This document shows, one piece after another, positions 1 through 9,819 of a DNA stretch of 52,984 nt. The notes beneath the pieces were generated by a model. That model saw only the letters and a list, made by a program, of their open reading frames with translations. It made no database searches and was not told where the DNA came from. The DNA lies in the NCBI GenBank assembly GCA_945875915.1, contig CAMCMT010000016.1, forward strand, positions 1 to 52,984, given 5' to 3'. The position numbers were made by a program, and so were the translations under genes. The DNA is from Synechococcus sp. UW140. GTDB taxonomy: Bacteria > Cyanobacteriota > Cyanobacteriia > PCC-6307 > Cyanobiaceae. Each line of letters opens with the position of its first letter. Position 1 is the stretch's first letter.

Positions 1-121
1 AGCTGGGCCTGGCGGAGGCAGGACCGGAACCCAGGTGGGCAGGAGCCAGCTTGGGGAGCCTGGACCTGCTACTAGGCAGGCATCCAGACGGGGATGGAAC
101 GGCAAGGAGTCCAGGGTTGGG
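1..121. other. Intergenic space at the left edge, downstream of rpmJ
   Basis: No gene is supported here. This stretch follows the stop codon of rpmJ on the minus strand. In other cyanobacteria rpsM (S13) comes next, so rpsM is probably just outside the window. I see no clear terminator hairpin with a T-run. Confidence 0.5.
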
Positions 122-235
122 TCAACCCTGGCGCTGCTTGTGCTTGGGGTTGGGGCAGATCACCATCACCCGACCATGGCGGCGGATCACCCGGCACTTG
201 TCGCACATTTTCTTGACCGAGGCGCGCACCTTCAT
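122..235 (-). CDS. rpmJ: 50S ribosomal protein L36
   Basis: A 37-residue protein beginning [17 protein letters not shown] and ending KHKQRQG. It has the zinc-ribbon pattern C-x2-C (residues 11 and 14), a third Cys near residue 27 and a His near residue 32, which marks the zinc-binding form of L36. It belongs to the large ribosomal subunit. It lies 45 bases downstream of adk and is the last gene of the spc cluster visible here. The length is exactly that of the family. Confidence 0.96.
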   Translation of the reverse strand: MKVRASVKKMCDKCRVIRRHGRVMVICPNPKHKQRQG

Positions 236-280
236 GGGTGTGAGCTCTCCACTTTCCAAACGACGACTGTACCACACGGG

Positions 281-829
281 TCAACTAGTGAGCTCCAGGA
301 TCCGAGCTGCAATGGCCTCGACGCTGCCGGAGGCTTCGACCGGTTCCAGCAGCTGGCGCTGGCGGTAGTAGCTGATCAGGGGTTCGGTTTGCTCCCGGTA
401 GACCTCGAGCCGGTGGCGAATCACTGCCTCGTTGTCGTCGGCCCGGCCCCGACCCAGCAGGCGCTGGATCAGGCGGTCGTCGTCGAGCTCCATCAGCACC
501 ACCAGCTCGATCTGCTGGGCCAGGTCCTCCAGGAGACTGTTGAGGGCTTCAGCCTGCGCCAGGTTGCGGGGGAACCCATCGAGCAGCCAGCCGCCGCTGT
601 GGCCCTCCAGGCGGCTGCGCACGATTGCCAACACCAGGCCATCGCTGACCAGTTCGCCCCGGGCCATCACCGCTTCGGCTTCGCAGCCCAGCTCCGTGGC
701 CGCGGCCACTTCACCCCGCAGCAGGTCACCGGTGGAGAGGTGCAGAAGACCTTGGCTGGCGGCTAGGCGCTCGGCTTGGGTGCCCTTGCCGGCGCCGGGG
801 GGGCCAAGGAAGAGAAGGCGTTGTTTCAT
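281..829 (-). CDS. adk: Adenylate kinase
   Basis: Adenylate kinase interconverts ATP + AMP and 2 ADP in the cytosol. The 182-residue protein has the P-loop GPPGAGKGTQ at residues 8-17, the AMP-binding stretch STGDLLR and the motif DGFPRN. It is the short form, lacking the long zinc-type LID insert (a short GRGRADDN stretch replaces it). ATG at 829 is chosen; a TTG one codon upstream is the only nearby alternative. It sits between secY and rpmJ, as in many bacterial spc operons. Confidence 0.96.
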   Translation of the reverse strand: MKQRLLFLGPPGAGKGTQAERLAASQGLLHLSTGDLLRGEVAAATELGCEAEAVMARGELVSDGLVLAIVRSRLEGHSGGWLLDGFPRNLAQAEALNSLLEDLAQQIELVVLMELDDDRLIQRLLGRGRADDNEAVIRHRLEVYREQTEPLISYYRQRQLLEPVEASGSVEAIAARILELTS

Positions 830-920
830 CAAGGGCTTGCGAAGGGATGCGTGAGGGGCCGGCCGGGATGGCTCAGGAGCCCAGGCTCTGGTCCGGGAGA
901 GGCTTCAGGAGCTGGCCGGC

Positions 921-2240
921 TCACTGCCGCACTAAGCCCTCGTAGCGCTGGGAGATCACGTAGGTTTGCACCTGCTTGGCCGTGTCAATCGCCACACCCA
1001 CCAGGATCAACAGGGAGGTGGCCCCCAGGCCTTGGAAGGTTTTCACCTGGGTGGCCGATTCGACTGCCGAGGGGATGATGGCCACGGCGCCGAGGAACAG
1101 GCCACCTAGCAGGGTGAGCCGGTTTTGCACCTTGCCGAGATAGAGGGCCGTGGCCGAACCGGGCCGCACCCCCGGCACGGCGACGCCGGAGCGCTTGAGG
1201 TTTGTGGCGATATCGATCGGGTTCACTGCCAGGCTGGCGTAGAAGAAGGAAAAGCCGCAGATCAGGGCAAAGAAGAGCAGGGCATAGAGCCAGGGGGTGC
1301 TGCTATTTGGGCTCAGGTAGCCAGCTGCCTTGATCAGCCAGGGGGCGTTGGTCATGTTGGCGACGGTCAGGGGCAGGAAGACCACCGCTGAAGCGAAGAT
1401 GATCGGCATCACGCCGCCGGCGTTGAGCTTCAGGGGCAGGTAGCTTTGGCGGGCGGCCAGCAGGTTGGCGCCGCCCACCTGGCGTTTGGCACTGACGATT
1501 GGGATGCGGCGATTGCCCTCCTGAACAAAAATGATGCCAAGGATCGTGACCAGGAACACGATCACCAGCACGACAATGCCACCAACCGTGCTGCGGTCTC
1601 CGCTTTGGGCCAGCTCGATCGTCGAGCCCAGGGCCTGGGGCAAGGTGGCAACGATGTTGACGAAGATCACCAGGGAGGCGCCCTGGCCGATGCCCCGTTC
1701 GGTGATCACCTCACTGATCCACATCACCACCATTGAACCCGTCACCAGGGCCAGGGAGGTTTGGACAACAAAGACCAGGTCGCTGGTGCCGGCCAAGGCA
1801 TAGGGCCGCAGGATCAGGGCAAACACGATGCTTTGCAGCAGGCCCCAGCCCAGGGCCACATAGCGGGTGATTTGGGCGATCTTGCGTCGTCCGGCCTCGC
1901 CCTCATTTTTCTGAAGATCTTCCAGCTGGGGCAGGGCGGCCGTGAGCAGCTGCAGGATGATCGAGGCGTTGATGAAGGGCAGGATGCCCAGGCCAAACAC
2001 CCCCAGGGTGGAGATGCCGCCGCCGGTGAAGATGTCGAGGAAGCCAATCAGTTGGCCGCCCTTGGCAATGAAGTCCTGGAAGGCGAGGCGATCGATGCCC
2101 GGCACGGGGATGTAGATCCCTAGGCGCACCAGTAGCAGCAGGCCCAGGGTGACGAGCACCCGGTCGCGCAGGCCCTTGGCCTGGATCAGCTGGCTGATGA
2201 TTTCCCCAGCACTGGGATTTCTGCCCCGGCTTACGAGCAT
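921..2240 (-). CDS. secY: Preprotein translocase subunit SecY
   Basis: A 439-residue polytopic membrane protein, the central channel of the Sec translocon in plasma and thylakoid membranes. It starts MLVSRGRNPSAGEII, followed by about ten hydrophobic segments. Family hallmarks include the N-terminal RIPVPG-like stretch (here IYIPVPGIDR), GQGASLVIFVNI, and the C-terminal SQRYEGLVRQ. The frame is open upstream, but ATG at 2240 matches the family start. An intrinsic terminator separates it from rplO, so its expression may be lower than that of the ribosomal genes or driven by an extra promoter. Confidence 0.97.
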   Translation of the reverse strand: MLVSRGRNPSAGEIISQLIQAKGLRDRVLVTLGLLLLVRLGIYIPVPGIDRLAFQDFIAKGGQLIGFLDIFTGGGISTLGVFGLGILPFINASIILQLLTAALPQLEDLQKNEGEAGRRKIAQITRYVALGWGLLQSIVFALILRPYALAGTSDLVFVVQTSLALVTGSMVVMWISEVITERGIGQGASLVIFVNIVATLPQALGSTIELAQSGDRSTVGGIVVLVIVFLVTILGIIFVQEGNRRIPIVSAKRQVGGANLLAARQSYLPLKLNAGGVMPIIFASAVVFLPLTVANMTNAPWLIKAAGYLSPNSSTPWLYALLFFALICGFSFFYASLAVNPIDIATNLKRSGVAVPGVRPGSATALYLGKVQNRLTLLGGLFLGAVAIIPSAVESATQVKTFQGLGATSLLILVGVAIDTAKQVQTYVISQRYEGLVRQ

Positions 2241-2276
2241 GGTGACGACAAGGGGAGAGGGGAAGGGGCGGAGGCG

Positions 2277-2318
2277 AAAAAAAACCGTCTGCCCGGCCCA
2301 AGGGGGCATGGCAGACGG
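2277..2318 (-). terminator. Strong intrinsic terminator/attenuator between rplO and secY
   Basis: A perfect 9-bp stem (2310-2318 paired with 2285-2293, arms CCGTCTGCC and GGCAGACGG) with a 16-nt loop is followed on the minus strand by eight T residues (2284-2277). It lies inside the apparently continuous ribosomal gene cluster, 33 bases downstream of the rplO stop and 36 bases upstream of the secY start. It reads as a terminator in the direction of transcription, so it should reduce read-through into secY-adk-rpmJ. Confidence 0.85.
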
Positions 2319-2350
2319 AAAAACCTTAGGAAAGGGAGTCCAAAGGCGGA

Positions 2351-2803
2351 TCAGTCGTTGACGTCGCAGCTGCCGCCGGCGGCTTCGATTTTGGCCCGGG
2401 CACTGGCGGTGAAAGCCGCCGCCTGAACCGTTAGCTTGACCGCCAGTTCGCCATTGCCGAGCACCTTGAGGGGGTACTTGGGACTGGTGACGATGCCGGC
2501 CTTCACCAGGGAATCCAGGGTGACCGTGCTGCCAGCCTCCAGGTCAGCCAGGTTCTCCACGTTGATCACGGTGAAGTTCTTGGGGTTGATCAGGGTGAAG
2601 TGCTTGAGCTTGGGCACGCGCCGGTAGAGGGGCATCTGGCCGCCCTCGAAACCGGGGCGGGTGGGACGACCCGAGCGGGACTTCTGACCGCGCATACCGA
2701 AACCGCAGCTGGCTCCCTGGCCGGCGGCGATGCCGCGGCCCTTGCGGGTTTTGCGGCGACGGGACCCAGGCTGGGGCTGGAGGGATTCAAGACGAAGCGT
2801 CAT
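2351..2803 (-). CDS. rplO: 50S ribosomal protein L15
   Basis: A 150-residue large-subunit protein. The basic, glycine-rich N terminus ([17 protein letters not shown]) and [21 protein letters not shown] are typical of L15. It starts 8 bases after the rpsE stop. There is no rpmD (L30) between rpsE and rplO, as expected for cyanobacteria. It is followed by a strong terminator. Confidence 0.97.
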   Translation of the reverse strand: MTLRLESLQPQPGSRRRKTRKGRGIAAGQGASCGFGMRGQKSRSGRPTRPGFEGGQMPLYRRVPKLKHFTLINPKNFTVINVENLADLEAGSTVTLDSLVKAGIVTSPKYPLKVLGNGELAVKLTVQAAAFTASARAKIEAAGGSCDVND

Positions 2804-2811
2804 GGCGATTC

Positions 2812-3486
2812 TCAGGAGTAGATCTGCTCAAGGGAAATGCCCCGCTCCTTGGCGGTCTCCTTGTGGGTGCGCAGCCCCTGGAGGGCTTCCATGGCGGCGC
2901 GGGCATTGTTCAGTGGCGTTTTCGAGCCGAGGCGCTTGGCCAGCACGTTCTTGATGCCGGCGAGCTCCAGCACCGTGCGGATTGAGCCACCTGCGATCAC
3001 ACCGGTACCAGGGGCAGCCGGACGGATCAGGACGCTGGCGGCGCCATCGCGACCATTGCTGAGGGTGGGGATCGAGCTGTGACGGGTGAGGGGCACCTTG
3101 ACCAGATGCTTTTTGCCATCGGTGACGCCCTTGCGGACGGCTCCGATCACATCGCCGGCCTTGCCGACACCGACGCCGACCTGGCCGCGTTCGTTGCCGA
3201 CAACAACGATGGCCCGGAAGCTCATCTTTTTACCGCCCTTAACGGTTTTGGACACGCGGCGGATTTGCACCACCCGTTCCTGCCATTCGGAGTCACGCTC
3301 CTGGCCCCGGCGGTTGTCCCGTCCGCGGCCGCCACCGCCGCGGCGGTCGCCGCCGCCCTTGCCTTCACCGCCACGGTTAACCCCGCCACCACCGCCACCG
3401 CGGGTCTGTTGACCCTCGGCGGCTGCGGGCACGTCGGAAGCCGCCGGAATGTTGCTGGACTGGATTTGATCGTTGGTTTCGGTCAT
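2812..3486 (-). CDS. rpsE: 30S ribosomal protein S5 with a Gly/Arg-rich N-terminal extension
   Basis: A 224-residue small-subunit protein involved in decoding fidelity. The S5 core starts near residue 67 ([19 protein letters not shown]) and contains [15 protein letters not shown] and the C-terminal domain with [10 protein letters not shown]. It is some 55 residues longer at the N terminus than E. coli S5. Residues about 29-63 are an RGG-like, low-complexity Gly/Arg stretch. Cyanobacterial S5 proteins commonly carry an extension, but its RGG character is notable. It sits between rplR and rplO. Confidence 0.97.
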   Translation of the reverse strand: MTETNDQIQSSNIPAASDVPAAAEGQQTRGGGGGGVNRGGEGKGGGDRRGGGGRGRDNRRGQERDSEWQERVVQIRRVSKTVKGGKKMSFRAIVVVGNERGQVGVGVGKAGDVIGAVRKGVTDGKKHLVKVPLTRHSSIPTLSNGRDGAASVLIRPAAPGTGVIAGGSIRTVLELAGIKNVLAKRLGSKTPLNNARAAMEALQGLRTHKETAKERGISLEQIYS

Positions 3487-3500
3487 GGTGAGAGCAGGGA

Positions 3501-3866
3501 TCAGAACTGAAGGCCCGCTTCCCGGGCGGCGTCAGCCAGGGCCTTGACCCGGCCGTGGTACAGGTTGCCGCCTCGATCGAAGACCACCTGCTGGATGCCC
3601 TTGGCGAGGGCGCGCTGGGCGACCAGCTCCCCGACGGCCACGGAGGCATCGCAGGTGGCACCGGTTTTGACCGTGACGCGCAGATCCTTGTCGAGGGACG
3701 ACGCGGAGCAGATCGTGCTCTGGGCGTCGTCGTCGATGAGCTGGGCGTAGATGTGGTTGTTGGAGCGGAACACAGCCAGACGTGGACGCTCGGCGCTGCC
3801 ATTGAGGTGGCGGCGCAGGCGACGGTGACGCTTCTGGGTCTGCTGTTTGCGGGAAATGGTAGCCAT
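3501..3866 (-). CDS. rplR: 50S ribosomal protein L18
   Basis: A 121-residue large-subunit protein that binds 5S rRNA. The basic N terminus ([16 protein letters not shown]), [16 protein letters not shown] and the C-terminal [23 protein letters not shown] are characteristic. It is 32 bases from rplF and 14 bases from rpsE. Confidence 0.97.
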   Translation of the reverse strand: MATISRKQQTQKRHRRLRRHLNGSAERPRLAVFRSNNHIYAQLIDDDAQSTICSASSLDKDLRVTVKTGATCDASVAVGELVAQRALAKGIQQVVFDRGGNLYHGRVKALADAAREAGLQF

Positions 3867-3898
3867 GGGAATGCGGGGTAACGGCGATCAGGCAGATC

Positions 3899-4438
3899 TC
3901 ATTTCTTACCGGTCTTGCCGGCTTTGCGGAGAATCTTCTCGCCTTCGAACTTGATGCCCTTGCCCTTGTAGGGCTCAGGGGGACGAATGGCCCGCACCTT
4001 GGCGGCTTCGTTGCCCACAATCTCCTTGTCGGCGCCAGACACCAACACCGTGGTGTTGCCATCGACGGCGAAGGTGATGCCGGCAGGGGGATCCATCTCG
4101 ACCTGATGGCTGTAACCGGCGCTGACCACCAGCTTCTTGCCCTGAACAGCGGCGCGATAGCCCACGCCGATGATCTCGAGCTTGCGGGTGAAGCCCTGGC
4201 TCACCCCTTCGACCATGTTGGACACAAGGGTGCGGCAGAGGCCGTGGCGCTCGCGCGAGCGGCGGTGGCTGCTAGTTGGGCTCACCACAATGGTGTTGCC
4301 GTCCTGGGCAATGCTCACCCCGTCGGGCAGGGTGCGGCTTAATTCCCCTTTGGGGCCCTTCACGGTGACAGCGAGGCCATTAAGGCTGACGCTGACCTTA
4401 TCGGGAACAGAAATTGGTGCTTTACCAATACGAGACAT
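3899..4438 (-). CDS. rplF: 50S ribosomal protein L6
   Basis: A 179-residue large-subunit protein near the factor-binding site. It begins [15 protein letters not shown] and contains two L6 repeats, [16 protein letters not shown] and the C-terminal [27 protein letters not shown], the family signature. Length is normal. It lies 14 bases downstream of rpsH. Confidence 0.97.
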   Translation of the reverse strand: MSRIGKAPISVPDKVSVSLNGLAVTVKGPKGELSRTLPDGVSIAQDGNTIVVSPTSSHRRSRERHGLCRTLVSNMVEGVSQGFTRKLEIIGVGYRAAVQGKKLVVSAGYSHQVEMDPPAGITFAVDGNTTVLVSGADKEIVGNEAAKVRAIRPPEPYKGKGIKFEGEKILRKAGKTGKK

Positions 4439-4452
4439 GGAAACCTCCCAGT

Positions 4453-4854
4453 TCAGTAGACGTAGCAGAGCACTTCGCCGCCCACGCCCTGTTTGCGGGC
4501 GTCACGGTCGCTCATCACACCTTTGGAGGTGGAGATGATGGCCACACCGAGACCGCCCAGCACTTTGGGGAGCTGGCGGGTGTTCTTGTAGATCCGCAGG
4601 CCGGGCTTGCTCACCCGTTGCACGGAACGGATGATCGGCAGGCGGTGTTTGCCGTTGTACTTGAGACCAAGCACGAGGGTGGTCAGAACGCCCTCTCCTT
4701 CTTCGGAGATGTCGCTGATGAATCCCTCCTGCTGCAGCACTTTGGCAATGCTGCGGGCCATGCGCGAGGCAGGCACCTTGGTGGTCTGGTGGCGCTTCTC
4801 ACTCGCATTACGAATGCGAGTGAGCATGTCTGAAATTGGGTCGTGGTTGGCCAT
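4453..4854 (-). CDS. rpsH: 30S ribosomal protein S8
   Basis: A 133-residue 16S rRNA-binding protein of the small subunit. It begins [16 protein letters not shown], and the C-terminal half carries the family signature [26 protein letters not shown]. The gene for S14 that separates rplE and rpsH in E. coli is absent, which is normal for cyanobacteria. Confidence 0.97.
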   Translation of the reverse strand: MANHDPISDMLTRIRNASEKRHQTTKVPASRMARSIAKVLQQEGFISDISEEGEGVLTTLVLGLKYNGKHRLPIIRSVQRVSKPGLRIYKNTRQLPKVLGGLGVAIISTSKGVMSDRDARKQGVGGEVLCYVY

Positions 4855-4874
4855 GGGTCGGGTCCGAGGAGGGC

Positions 4875-5414
4875 TCAGTTGCTGCGGAACGGCATTCCCA
4901 TCTCGCGGAGGAGGGCCCGGCCCTCTTCGTCGTTACGGGCACTGGTCACGATGGTGATGTCCATGCCCCGGATGGCGTCAATCTTGTCGAAGGAAATCTC
5001 CGGAAAGATGATTTGCTCGCGGACACCCAGGGTGTAATTCCCCCGGCCGTCAAAGCTTTTCGGGCTGACGCCGCGGAAGTCCCGGATGCGGGGCAGGGCC
5101 AGGTTGATCAGGCGCTCCAGGAAGGCGTACATGCGATCGCCGCGAAGGGTGACAGCAACGCCGATTGGCATGCCGGCACGAATCTTGAAACCAGCGATGG
5201 CTTTTTTCGCCCTGGTCACCAGGGCTTTTTGGCCGGTGATCGTGGCGATTTCCTGGATCGAGGCCTCGAGCGCCTTGGCGTTCTGGGCGGCCTCACCTAG
5301 GCCCCGGTTAATGGTGACCTTGAGCACCTTGGGGACTTCGTGGACGTTCGAGAGATTGAGATCTTTCAGCAACTTGGGCTGGATCGTCTCCCGATAGCTC
5401 TGTTTGAGGGACAT
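4875..5414 (-). CDS. rplE: 50S ribosomal protein L5
   Basis: A 179-residue protein of the 5S rRNA/central protuberance region. Recognised by [48 protein letters not shown] and the C-terminal [15 protein letters not shown]. Full family length. It lies 92 bases downstream of rplX, the largest gap among the small spacers of this part of the cluster. Confidence 0.97.
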   Translation of the reverse strand: MSLKQSYRETIQPKLLKDLNLSNVHEVPKVLKVTINRGLGEAAQNAKALEASIQEIATITGQKALVTRAKKAIAGFKIRAGMPIGVAVTLRGDRMYAFLERLINLALPRIRDFRGVSPKSFDGRGNYTLGVREQIIFPEISFDKIDAIRGMDITIVTSARNDEEGRALLREMGMPFRSN

Positions 5415-5506
5415 GGCGGGGGGAAGGGGGTGCGCTTCTGGGCGTTGTCAGAAGGCGGACGGGATCGGGTCAGGGGATGGGGAATGGGGCAAAACGCGGG
5501 GGCTGC

Positions 5507-5863
5507 TCAAGGGAGCAGTTCACCGGTTTTCTTGAGGCGGCGCTGTTTGGTGCCGTCTGCGTTGACAACGATCTCGACGCGGCTGGCCACCTTTTTATCG
5601 GTGGAATACAGCATCACATTGGAGGCATGCAGCGAGGCTTCCTCGGTGACGATGCGGCCGGTCTCGCCTTCTTGCGTTGGCTTGACATGGCGCGTGCGCA
5701 GGTTGATGCCCTGCACGATCAGCCGATTTTCCGTGGGCAGGGTGCGCAGGACCTCACCGGTCTTGCCCTTGTCCTTGCCGCTGATCACTTGGACGGTGTC
5801 GCCCTTTTTGACACGCATCTTGATGCGAGTGGTGGGCTTGGCCTTGGGGGTGGCGGTTGCCAT
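5507..5863 (-). CDS. rplX: 50S ribosomal protein L24
   Basis: A 118-residue assembly-initiating protein of the large subunit. A KOW motif is visible at residues about 17-35 ([19 protein letters not shown]), followed by [19 protein letters not shown]. It starts 2 bases after the rplN stop, which suggests translational coupling. Confidence 0.97.
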   Translation of the reverse strand: MATATPKAKPTTRIKMRVKKGDTVQVISGKDKGKTGEVLRTLPTENRLIVQGINLRTRHVKPTQEGETGRIVTEEASLHASNVMLYSTDKKVASRVEIVVNADGTKQRRLKKTGELLP

Positions 5864-5865
5864 GG

Positions 5866-6231
5866 TCAGATCACCTCCGGAGCGAGGGACACGATCTTGG
5901 TGAAGTTCCGTTCCCGCAGTTCACGGGCGACGGGACCGAACACGCGGGTGCCCTTTGGGTTGTTGTCGTTGCCCAGGATCACGGCGGCGTTGTCGTCAAA
6001 CCGGATCGAGTTGCCGGTGTCGCGGCGCAAGGTGGCGCGGGTGCGCACCACAACGGCCTTGACGACATCGGACTTCTTGACGCCCATGTTGGGCATGGCG
6101 TCCTTGACGGCGGCCACAATCACATCACCGACGTGGGCATAACGCCGGTTGGTGCCGAGCACCCGGATGCATTGGATGCGCTTGGCGCCGCTGTTATCAG
6201 CGACGTTTAGGTAGGTTTCCTGCTGAATCAT
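5866..6231 (-). CDS. rplN: 50S ribosomal protein L14
   Basis: A 121-residue large-subunit protein. The start [18 protein letters not shown] is the invariant N terminus of the family, so ATG at 6231 is preferred although the frame is open for 35 more codons upstream. It ends with [12 protein letters not shown], also typical. It lies 13 bases after rpsQ. Confidence 0.97.
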   Translation of the reverse strand: MIQQETYLNVADNSGAKRIQCIRVLGTNRRYAHVGDVIVAAVKDAMPNMGVKKSDVVKAVVVRTRATLRRDTGNSIRFDDNAAVILGNDNNPKGTRVFGPVARELRERNFTKIVSLAPEVI

Positions 6232-6244
6232 CGGTAGGGACTCC

Positions 6245-6496
6245 TCAGCTGGCGCTGGATGGGGACAGGATTTCAGCCACGGCCCAACGTTTGGTGCGGC
6301 TGAGGGGACGGGTTTCGGTAATGCGAACCCGGTCACCCACGCGGCAGGAATTCTCCTCGTCGTGGGCTTTGTAGCGGGTGGTGCGGCTGACGGTCTTTTG
6401 ATAGATGGGATGGGGGAAGCGGTTTTCGACCGCCACCACCACCGTTTTTTCCATCTTGTCGCTGACGACGGTGCCGACCCTTTCCTTGAGTGCCAT
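6245..6496 (-). CDS. rpsQ: 30S ribosomal protein S17
   Basis: An 83-residue small-subunit protein. It begins [21 protein letters not shown] and carries [19 protein letters not shown], the S17 signature region. Normal length; 17 bases downstream of rpmC. Confidence 0.97.
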   Translation of the reverse strand: MALKERVGTVVSDKMEKTVVVAVENRFPHPIYQKTVSRTTRYKAHDEENSCRVGDRVRITETRPLSRTKRWAVAEILSPSSAS

Positions 6497-6513
6497 GGCG
6501 TTTCAGTGGGGGT

Positions 6514-6726
6514 TCAGGAGGCGACGGTGGCGCGGCTGCGCTCCGTTTTCACCGTCATCAATTGGGCCAGCCGGATGCGGGCAGCTTTGAAACGGTGGGG
6601 TTTTTCGAGCCGGCGGGTGGCCTGCTCGAAGCGCAAGGTGAACAGTTCGCGGCGGATGCCATCGATCTGGTCGTTGATCTCGCTGTCGGTGAGCTTGCGG
6701 GCCTCGGCGATGTCGGGACGGGCCAT
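6514..6726 (-). CDS. rpmC: 50S ribosomal protein L29
   Basis: A 70-residue protein at the peptide exit tunnel. It has the two-helix pattern with [21 protein letters not shown] and [15 protein letters not shown]. It starts 2 bases after the rplP stop. Confidence 0.96.
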   Translation of the reverse strand: MARPDIAEARKLTDSEINDQIDGIRRELFTLRFEQATRRLEKPHRFKAARIRLAQLMTVKTERSRATVAS

Positions 6727-6728
6727 GG

Positions 6729-7205
6729 TCAGGACTCCACGGTGACGGCGGGTTCTGGGTTGGCCTTGACGGCAGCGCCAGAGGGGGCTTGGTCGGCCAG
6801 GGTCAGGAACTTGGTCCTGATCGGCAGTTTGAACTGGGCCAGACGCATGGCCTCCTTGGCGATTTCGAGGGTGAGTTCGGCACCACCCATCTCAAAGAGG
6901 ATGCGACCGGGCTTGATCACGGCCACCCAGAACTCCGGGTTGCCCTTACCAGAGCCCATCCGGGTTTCGGCCGCGCGCATGGTGACGGGCTTGTCCGGGA
7001 AGATCCGGATCCAGATCTGGCCGCCCCGCTTGACGTAGCGGCTCATGGCCCGACGGCTGGCTTCAATTTGGCGGGAGGTGATCCAGCCACATTCCTGGGC
7101 TTGAAGCGCAAACTCACCGAAGGCAATCGTGGCGCCCCGGGTGGCGACGCCGCGCATGCGGCCCCGCTGCTGTTTGCGGAAATTGACTCTTTTAGGACTT
7201 AGCAT
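6729..7205 (-). CDS. rplP: 50S ribosomal protein L16
   Basis: A 158-residue large-subunit protein near the A-site tRNA. It begins [19 protein letters not shown] and carries [14 protein letters not shown] and [20 protein letters not shown]. The family is usually 136-141 residues; the extra residues form a C-terminal Ala/Pro-rich tail (about 137-158) not needed for the fold. Confidence 0.97.
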   Translation of the reverse strand: MLSPKRVNFRKQQRGRMRGVATRGATIAFGEFALQAQECGWITSRQIEASRRAMSRYVKRGGQIWIRIFPDKPVTMRAAETRMGSGKGNPEFWVAVIKPGRILFEMGGAELTLEIAKEAMRLAQFKLPIRTKFLTLADQAPSGAAVKANPEPAVTVES

Positions 7206-7221
7206 AGTTCAGATTTCCTGA

Positions 7222-7950
7222 TCACTCCTCGTTGGAGCGGTCTTCGAACTGTTGGGGCCGCCGATTTGCGCGCCGCTTGGGTGAAACACCCACCGGCTGC
7301 TTGTCGGATTGCCCTGGCAGCACTTCACCCTTAAAGACCCAGACCTTGATGCCCAGGACGCCATAGGTGGTGGTGGCCACTTTGGTGGCGTAGTCGATGT
7401 CGGCCCGCAGGGTATGCAGGGGAACGCGACCTTCGCGGGTCCATTCGGTCCGGGCGATCTCGGCGCCATTAAGGCGACCGCTCACTTGGATCTTGAGGCC
7501 GAGCACGCCAGCCCGTTGGGCCCGCTGCACGGTCATGCGCATGACCCGTCGGAAGGCCACCCGCTTTTCCAGTTGCTGGGCGATGTATTCGGCCAGCAGG
7601 AAGGCGTCGGCGTCGACGCGCTCCACTTCCACCACGTTGATGCGCACCTGACGGTTGCGATCGCCAATGGTCGTTTGGATACCGGTGCGGAGGTCCTCAA
7701 TGCCGGTGCCTTGGCGGCCGACAAGCACGCCGGGGCGCGCCGTCTTGAGCTCCACTTCGAGCTGGTCGGCCTTACGGGCGATCAGCACGTCGCTGATGCC
7801 AGCGGCGCCGTATTTCTTGTGGATGAACTTGCGGATCCGGTCGTCCTCTTGGAGGAGGGTCGGATACGTTTTGCTGGGTGCATACCAGCGGGACCGGTGT
7901 TCCTGGGTGATCCCCAGGCGCAGTCCGGTTGGATGGATCTTGTGTCCCAT
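7222..7950 (-). CDS. rpsC: 30S ribosomal protein S3
   Basis: A 242-residue protein at the mRNA entry site. It has a KH domain with the loop region [14 protein letters not shown] and a C-terminal S3 domain with [13 protein letters not shown]. The family start [14 protein letters not shown] identifies ATG at 7950; an open frame of 14 further codons upstream overlaps the end of rplV and is not used. Confidence 0.97.
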   Translation of the reverse strand: MGHKIHPTGLRLGITQEHRSRWYAPSKTYPTLLQEDDRIRKFIHKKYGAAGISDVLIARKADQLEVELKTARPGVLVGRQGTGIEDLRTGIQTTIGDRNRQVRINVVEVERVDADAFLLAEYIAQQLEKRVAFRRVMRMTVQRAQRAGVLGLKIQVSGRLNGAEIARTEWTREGRVPLHTLRADIDYATKVATTTYGVLGIKVWVFKGEVLPGQSDKQPVGVSPKRRANRRPQQFEDRSNEE

Positions 7951-7969
7951 CGGTCGGTGTCCTCGGGGG

Positions 7970-8323
7970 TCAGGCGGAAGGGGCCACAGCAATGCTGATG
8001 TGGCAGGTCTGTTTTTTGATCGCGTAGGCGCGACCCTGGGCGCGGGGTCGGAAGCGCTTCAGGGACGGACCCATGTCGGCGCTAGCGGTGGTGATCACCA
8101 GGGAAGAAGGATCGAGGCCCATGTTGTGCTCAGCGTTGGCCACGGCCGAACGCAGCACCTTGGTGATGGGTCCGGTGGAGCGGTAGGGCATGAACTCCAG
8201 CATGATCAAGGCGTCCCGATAGGTCCGACCACGGATCTGGTCGAGCACGCGACGGACCTTTGACACGGAGCCTCGGATGAAGCGCCCGTGGGCGAGTGCC
8301 TGGGTGGGGGATGGGTTGGCCAT
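7970..8323 (-). CDS. rplV: 50S ribosomal protein L22
   Basis: A 117-residue large-subunit protein with a hairpin lining the exit tunnel. The region [21 protein letters not shown] and the C-terminal [20 protein letters not shown] identify it. It begins 3 bases after the rpsS stop. Confidence 0.97.
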   Translation of the reverse strand: MANPSPTQALAHGRFIRGSVSKVRRVLDQIRGRTYRDALIMLEFMPYRSTGPITKVLRSAVANAEHNMGLDPSSLVITTASADMGPSLKRFRPRAQGRAYAIKKQTCHISIAVAPSA

Positions 8324-8326
8324 GTC

Positions 8327-8602
8327 CTAGCGACCTCCTTTCTTGTCCTTGATGTGGCCTCGGAAGGTACGCGTGGGGGCGAATTCTCCGAGTTTGTGGC
8401 CCACCATCTGTTCCGTCACGTAGACGGGGAGATGGGCCTTGCCGTTGTGGACGGCAATGGTGTGACCAATCATCATCGGCAGGATCGTGGAAGCCCGCGA
8501 CCAGGTCTTGATGACGGATTTGTCTTCGGTAGCGTTTTGCTTTTCAACCTTGCGAAGCAGGCTGTCGGCAACAAACGGACCTTTTTTGAGTGAACGTCCC
8601 AT
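8327..8602 (-). CDS. rpsS: 30S ribosomal protein S19
   Basis: A 91-residue small-subunit head protein. It begins [20 protein letters not shown] and contains [25 protein letters not shown], the S19 signature. Full length. Confidence 0.97.
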   Translation of the reverse strand: MGRSLKKGPFVADSLLRKVEKQNATEDKSVIKTWSRASTILPMMIGHTIAVHNGKAHLPVYVTEQMVGHKLGEFAPTRTFRGHIKDKKGGR

Positions 8603-8637
8603 GGTGGTTTAAGCGAAAAGCAAAGCGGTGTGGTTCA

Positions 8638-9501
8638 TCAGGAATCGCGTCCGCCACGGCTCCGCTTGGAGGTGCGGCGACGTTTCCGGAGCACAAACCG
8701 ATTGCTGGGTTTGTTCCGCTTACGGGTCTTGTAGCCCAGGGCCGGTTTGCCCCAGGGGGTGACGGGACCCGACCGACCGATCGGTGCCTTACCCTCGCCG
8801 CCACCGTGGGGGTGATCGCAGGGGTTCATCACACTGCCGCGCACTTCGGGGCGGCGTCCGAGCCAGCGCTTGCGGCCGGCCTTACCGAGGCTGGTGTTAC
8901 GCACCTCGGCGTTGCCCACTTCACCCAGGGTGGCGTAGCACTCGCGGCGAACGAGGCGCACTTCGGTGGAGGGCAGCTTGAGGGCGACGTAATCGCCTTC
9001 CTTGGCCATCACCTGGGCGCTGGCGCCGGCGGTGCGCACCATTTGGCCGCCGCGGCCGGCGTAGAGCTCAACGTTGTGAACGTTGGAGCCCAGGGGGATG
9101 GACGAGAGGGGCAGGGCGTTGCCGGTCTCGATCGGTGATTCCGGGCCAGAGACCACGGTCTGACCGACTTCGATGCCGGCGGGAGCCAGGATGTAGCGCT
9201 TCTCGCCATCGGCGTAGAAGAGCAGGGCTAGGCGGGCGTTGCGGTGCGGGTCGTAGTGGATCGCGGCAACGCGGGCCACTACATCGTGCTTATCGCGACG
9301 GAAGTCGACGATGCGATAGAGGCGCTTGTGGCCGCCACCTCTGTGGCGGCAGGTGATCACACCGCGGTTGTTGCGGCCCTTGCGGCGGTGTTTGGCGACG
9401 ACCAGGCTGCGTTCCGGACGGCGCTCAGTGACTTCACTGAAGTCACTGGCGACCCGGGTGCGGGTGCCTGGGGTGATTGGGCGGTACTTACGGATTCCCA
9501 T
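8638..9501 (-). CDS. rplB: 50S ribosomal protein L2
   Basis: A 287-residue protein needed for subunit joining and peptidyl transfer. It begins [14 protein letters not shown] and contains the conserved C-terminal segment [20 protein letters not shown], which includes the functionally important His. Normal length. Confidence 0.97.
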   Translation of the reverse strand: MGIRKYRPITPGTRTRVASDFSEVTERRPERSLVVAKHRRKGRNNRGVITCRHRGGGHKRLYRIVDFRRDKHDVVARVAAIHYDPHRNARLALLFYADGEKRYILAPAGIEVGQTVVSGPESPIETGNALPLSSIPLGSNVHNVELYAGRGGQMVRTAGASAQVMAKEGDYVALKLPSTEVRLVRRECYATLGEVGNAEVRNTSLGKAGRKRWLGRRPEVRGSVMNPCDHPHGGGEGKAPIGRSGPVTPWGKPALGYKTRKRNKPSNRFVLRKRRRTSKRSRGGRDS

Positions 9502-9516
9502 GTCTGTTCAGACCCC

Positions 9517-9819
9517 TCAGGCCTCGGGGAAGAGCTGGATGGCGTTGCCCACGGCCAGGCGCACCACGGCCTTTTTCACCTGGGCACGCTTGCCGGCGAA
9601 ACGGCCGACGCGACGGCTGCGACGCGGCGGATTCATGGTGCTGATGCCGACGACCTTGACGTCGAACAGCTGTTCAACGGCGGCCTTGATGTCGGGTTTG
9701 GCAGCCCGGTGGTCCACCTCGAAGGTGTACTGGTTCTGCTCAATGGCCCGGGTGGCCTTCTCGGTGATCAGTGGCCGGCGGATCACATCCGCAAGCCGTC
9801 CTGCAAAACGTTCAGTCAT
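9517..9819 (-). CDS. rplW: 50S ribosomal protein L23
   Basis: A 100-residue exit-tunnel protein, docking site for trigger factor and SRP. It carries [15 protein letters not shown] and the [18 protein letters not shown] loop. ATG at 9819 is chosen because a GGAGG sequence lies 9 bases before it; the in-frame ATG at 9825 has only 3 bases of spacing. Its start lies 4 bases upstream of, and overlapping, the end of rplD, so the two genes are probably translationally coupled. Confidence 0.96.
   Translation of the reverse strand: MTERFAGRLADVIRRPLITEKATRAIEQNQYTFEVDHRAAKPDIKAAVEQLFDVKVVGISTMNPPRRSRRVGRFAGKRAQVKKAVVRLAVGNAIQLFPEA

Noticed and set aside
5435-5454. 6-bp hairpin between rplX and rplE as a terminator
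   Set aside because: Short stem with no T-run on the transcribed strand.
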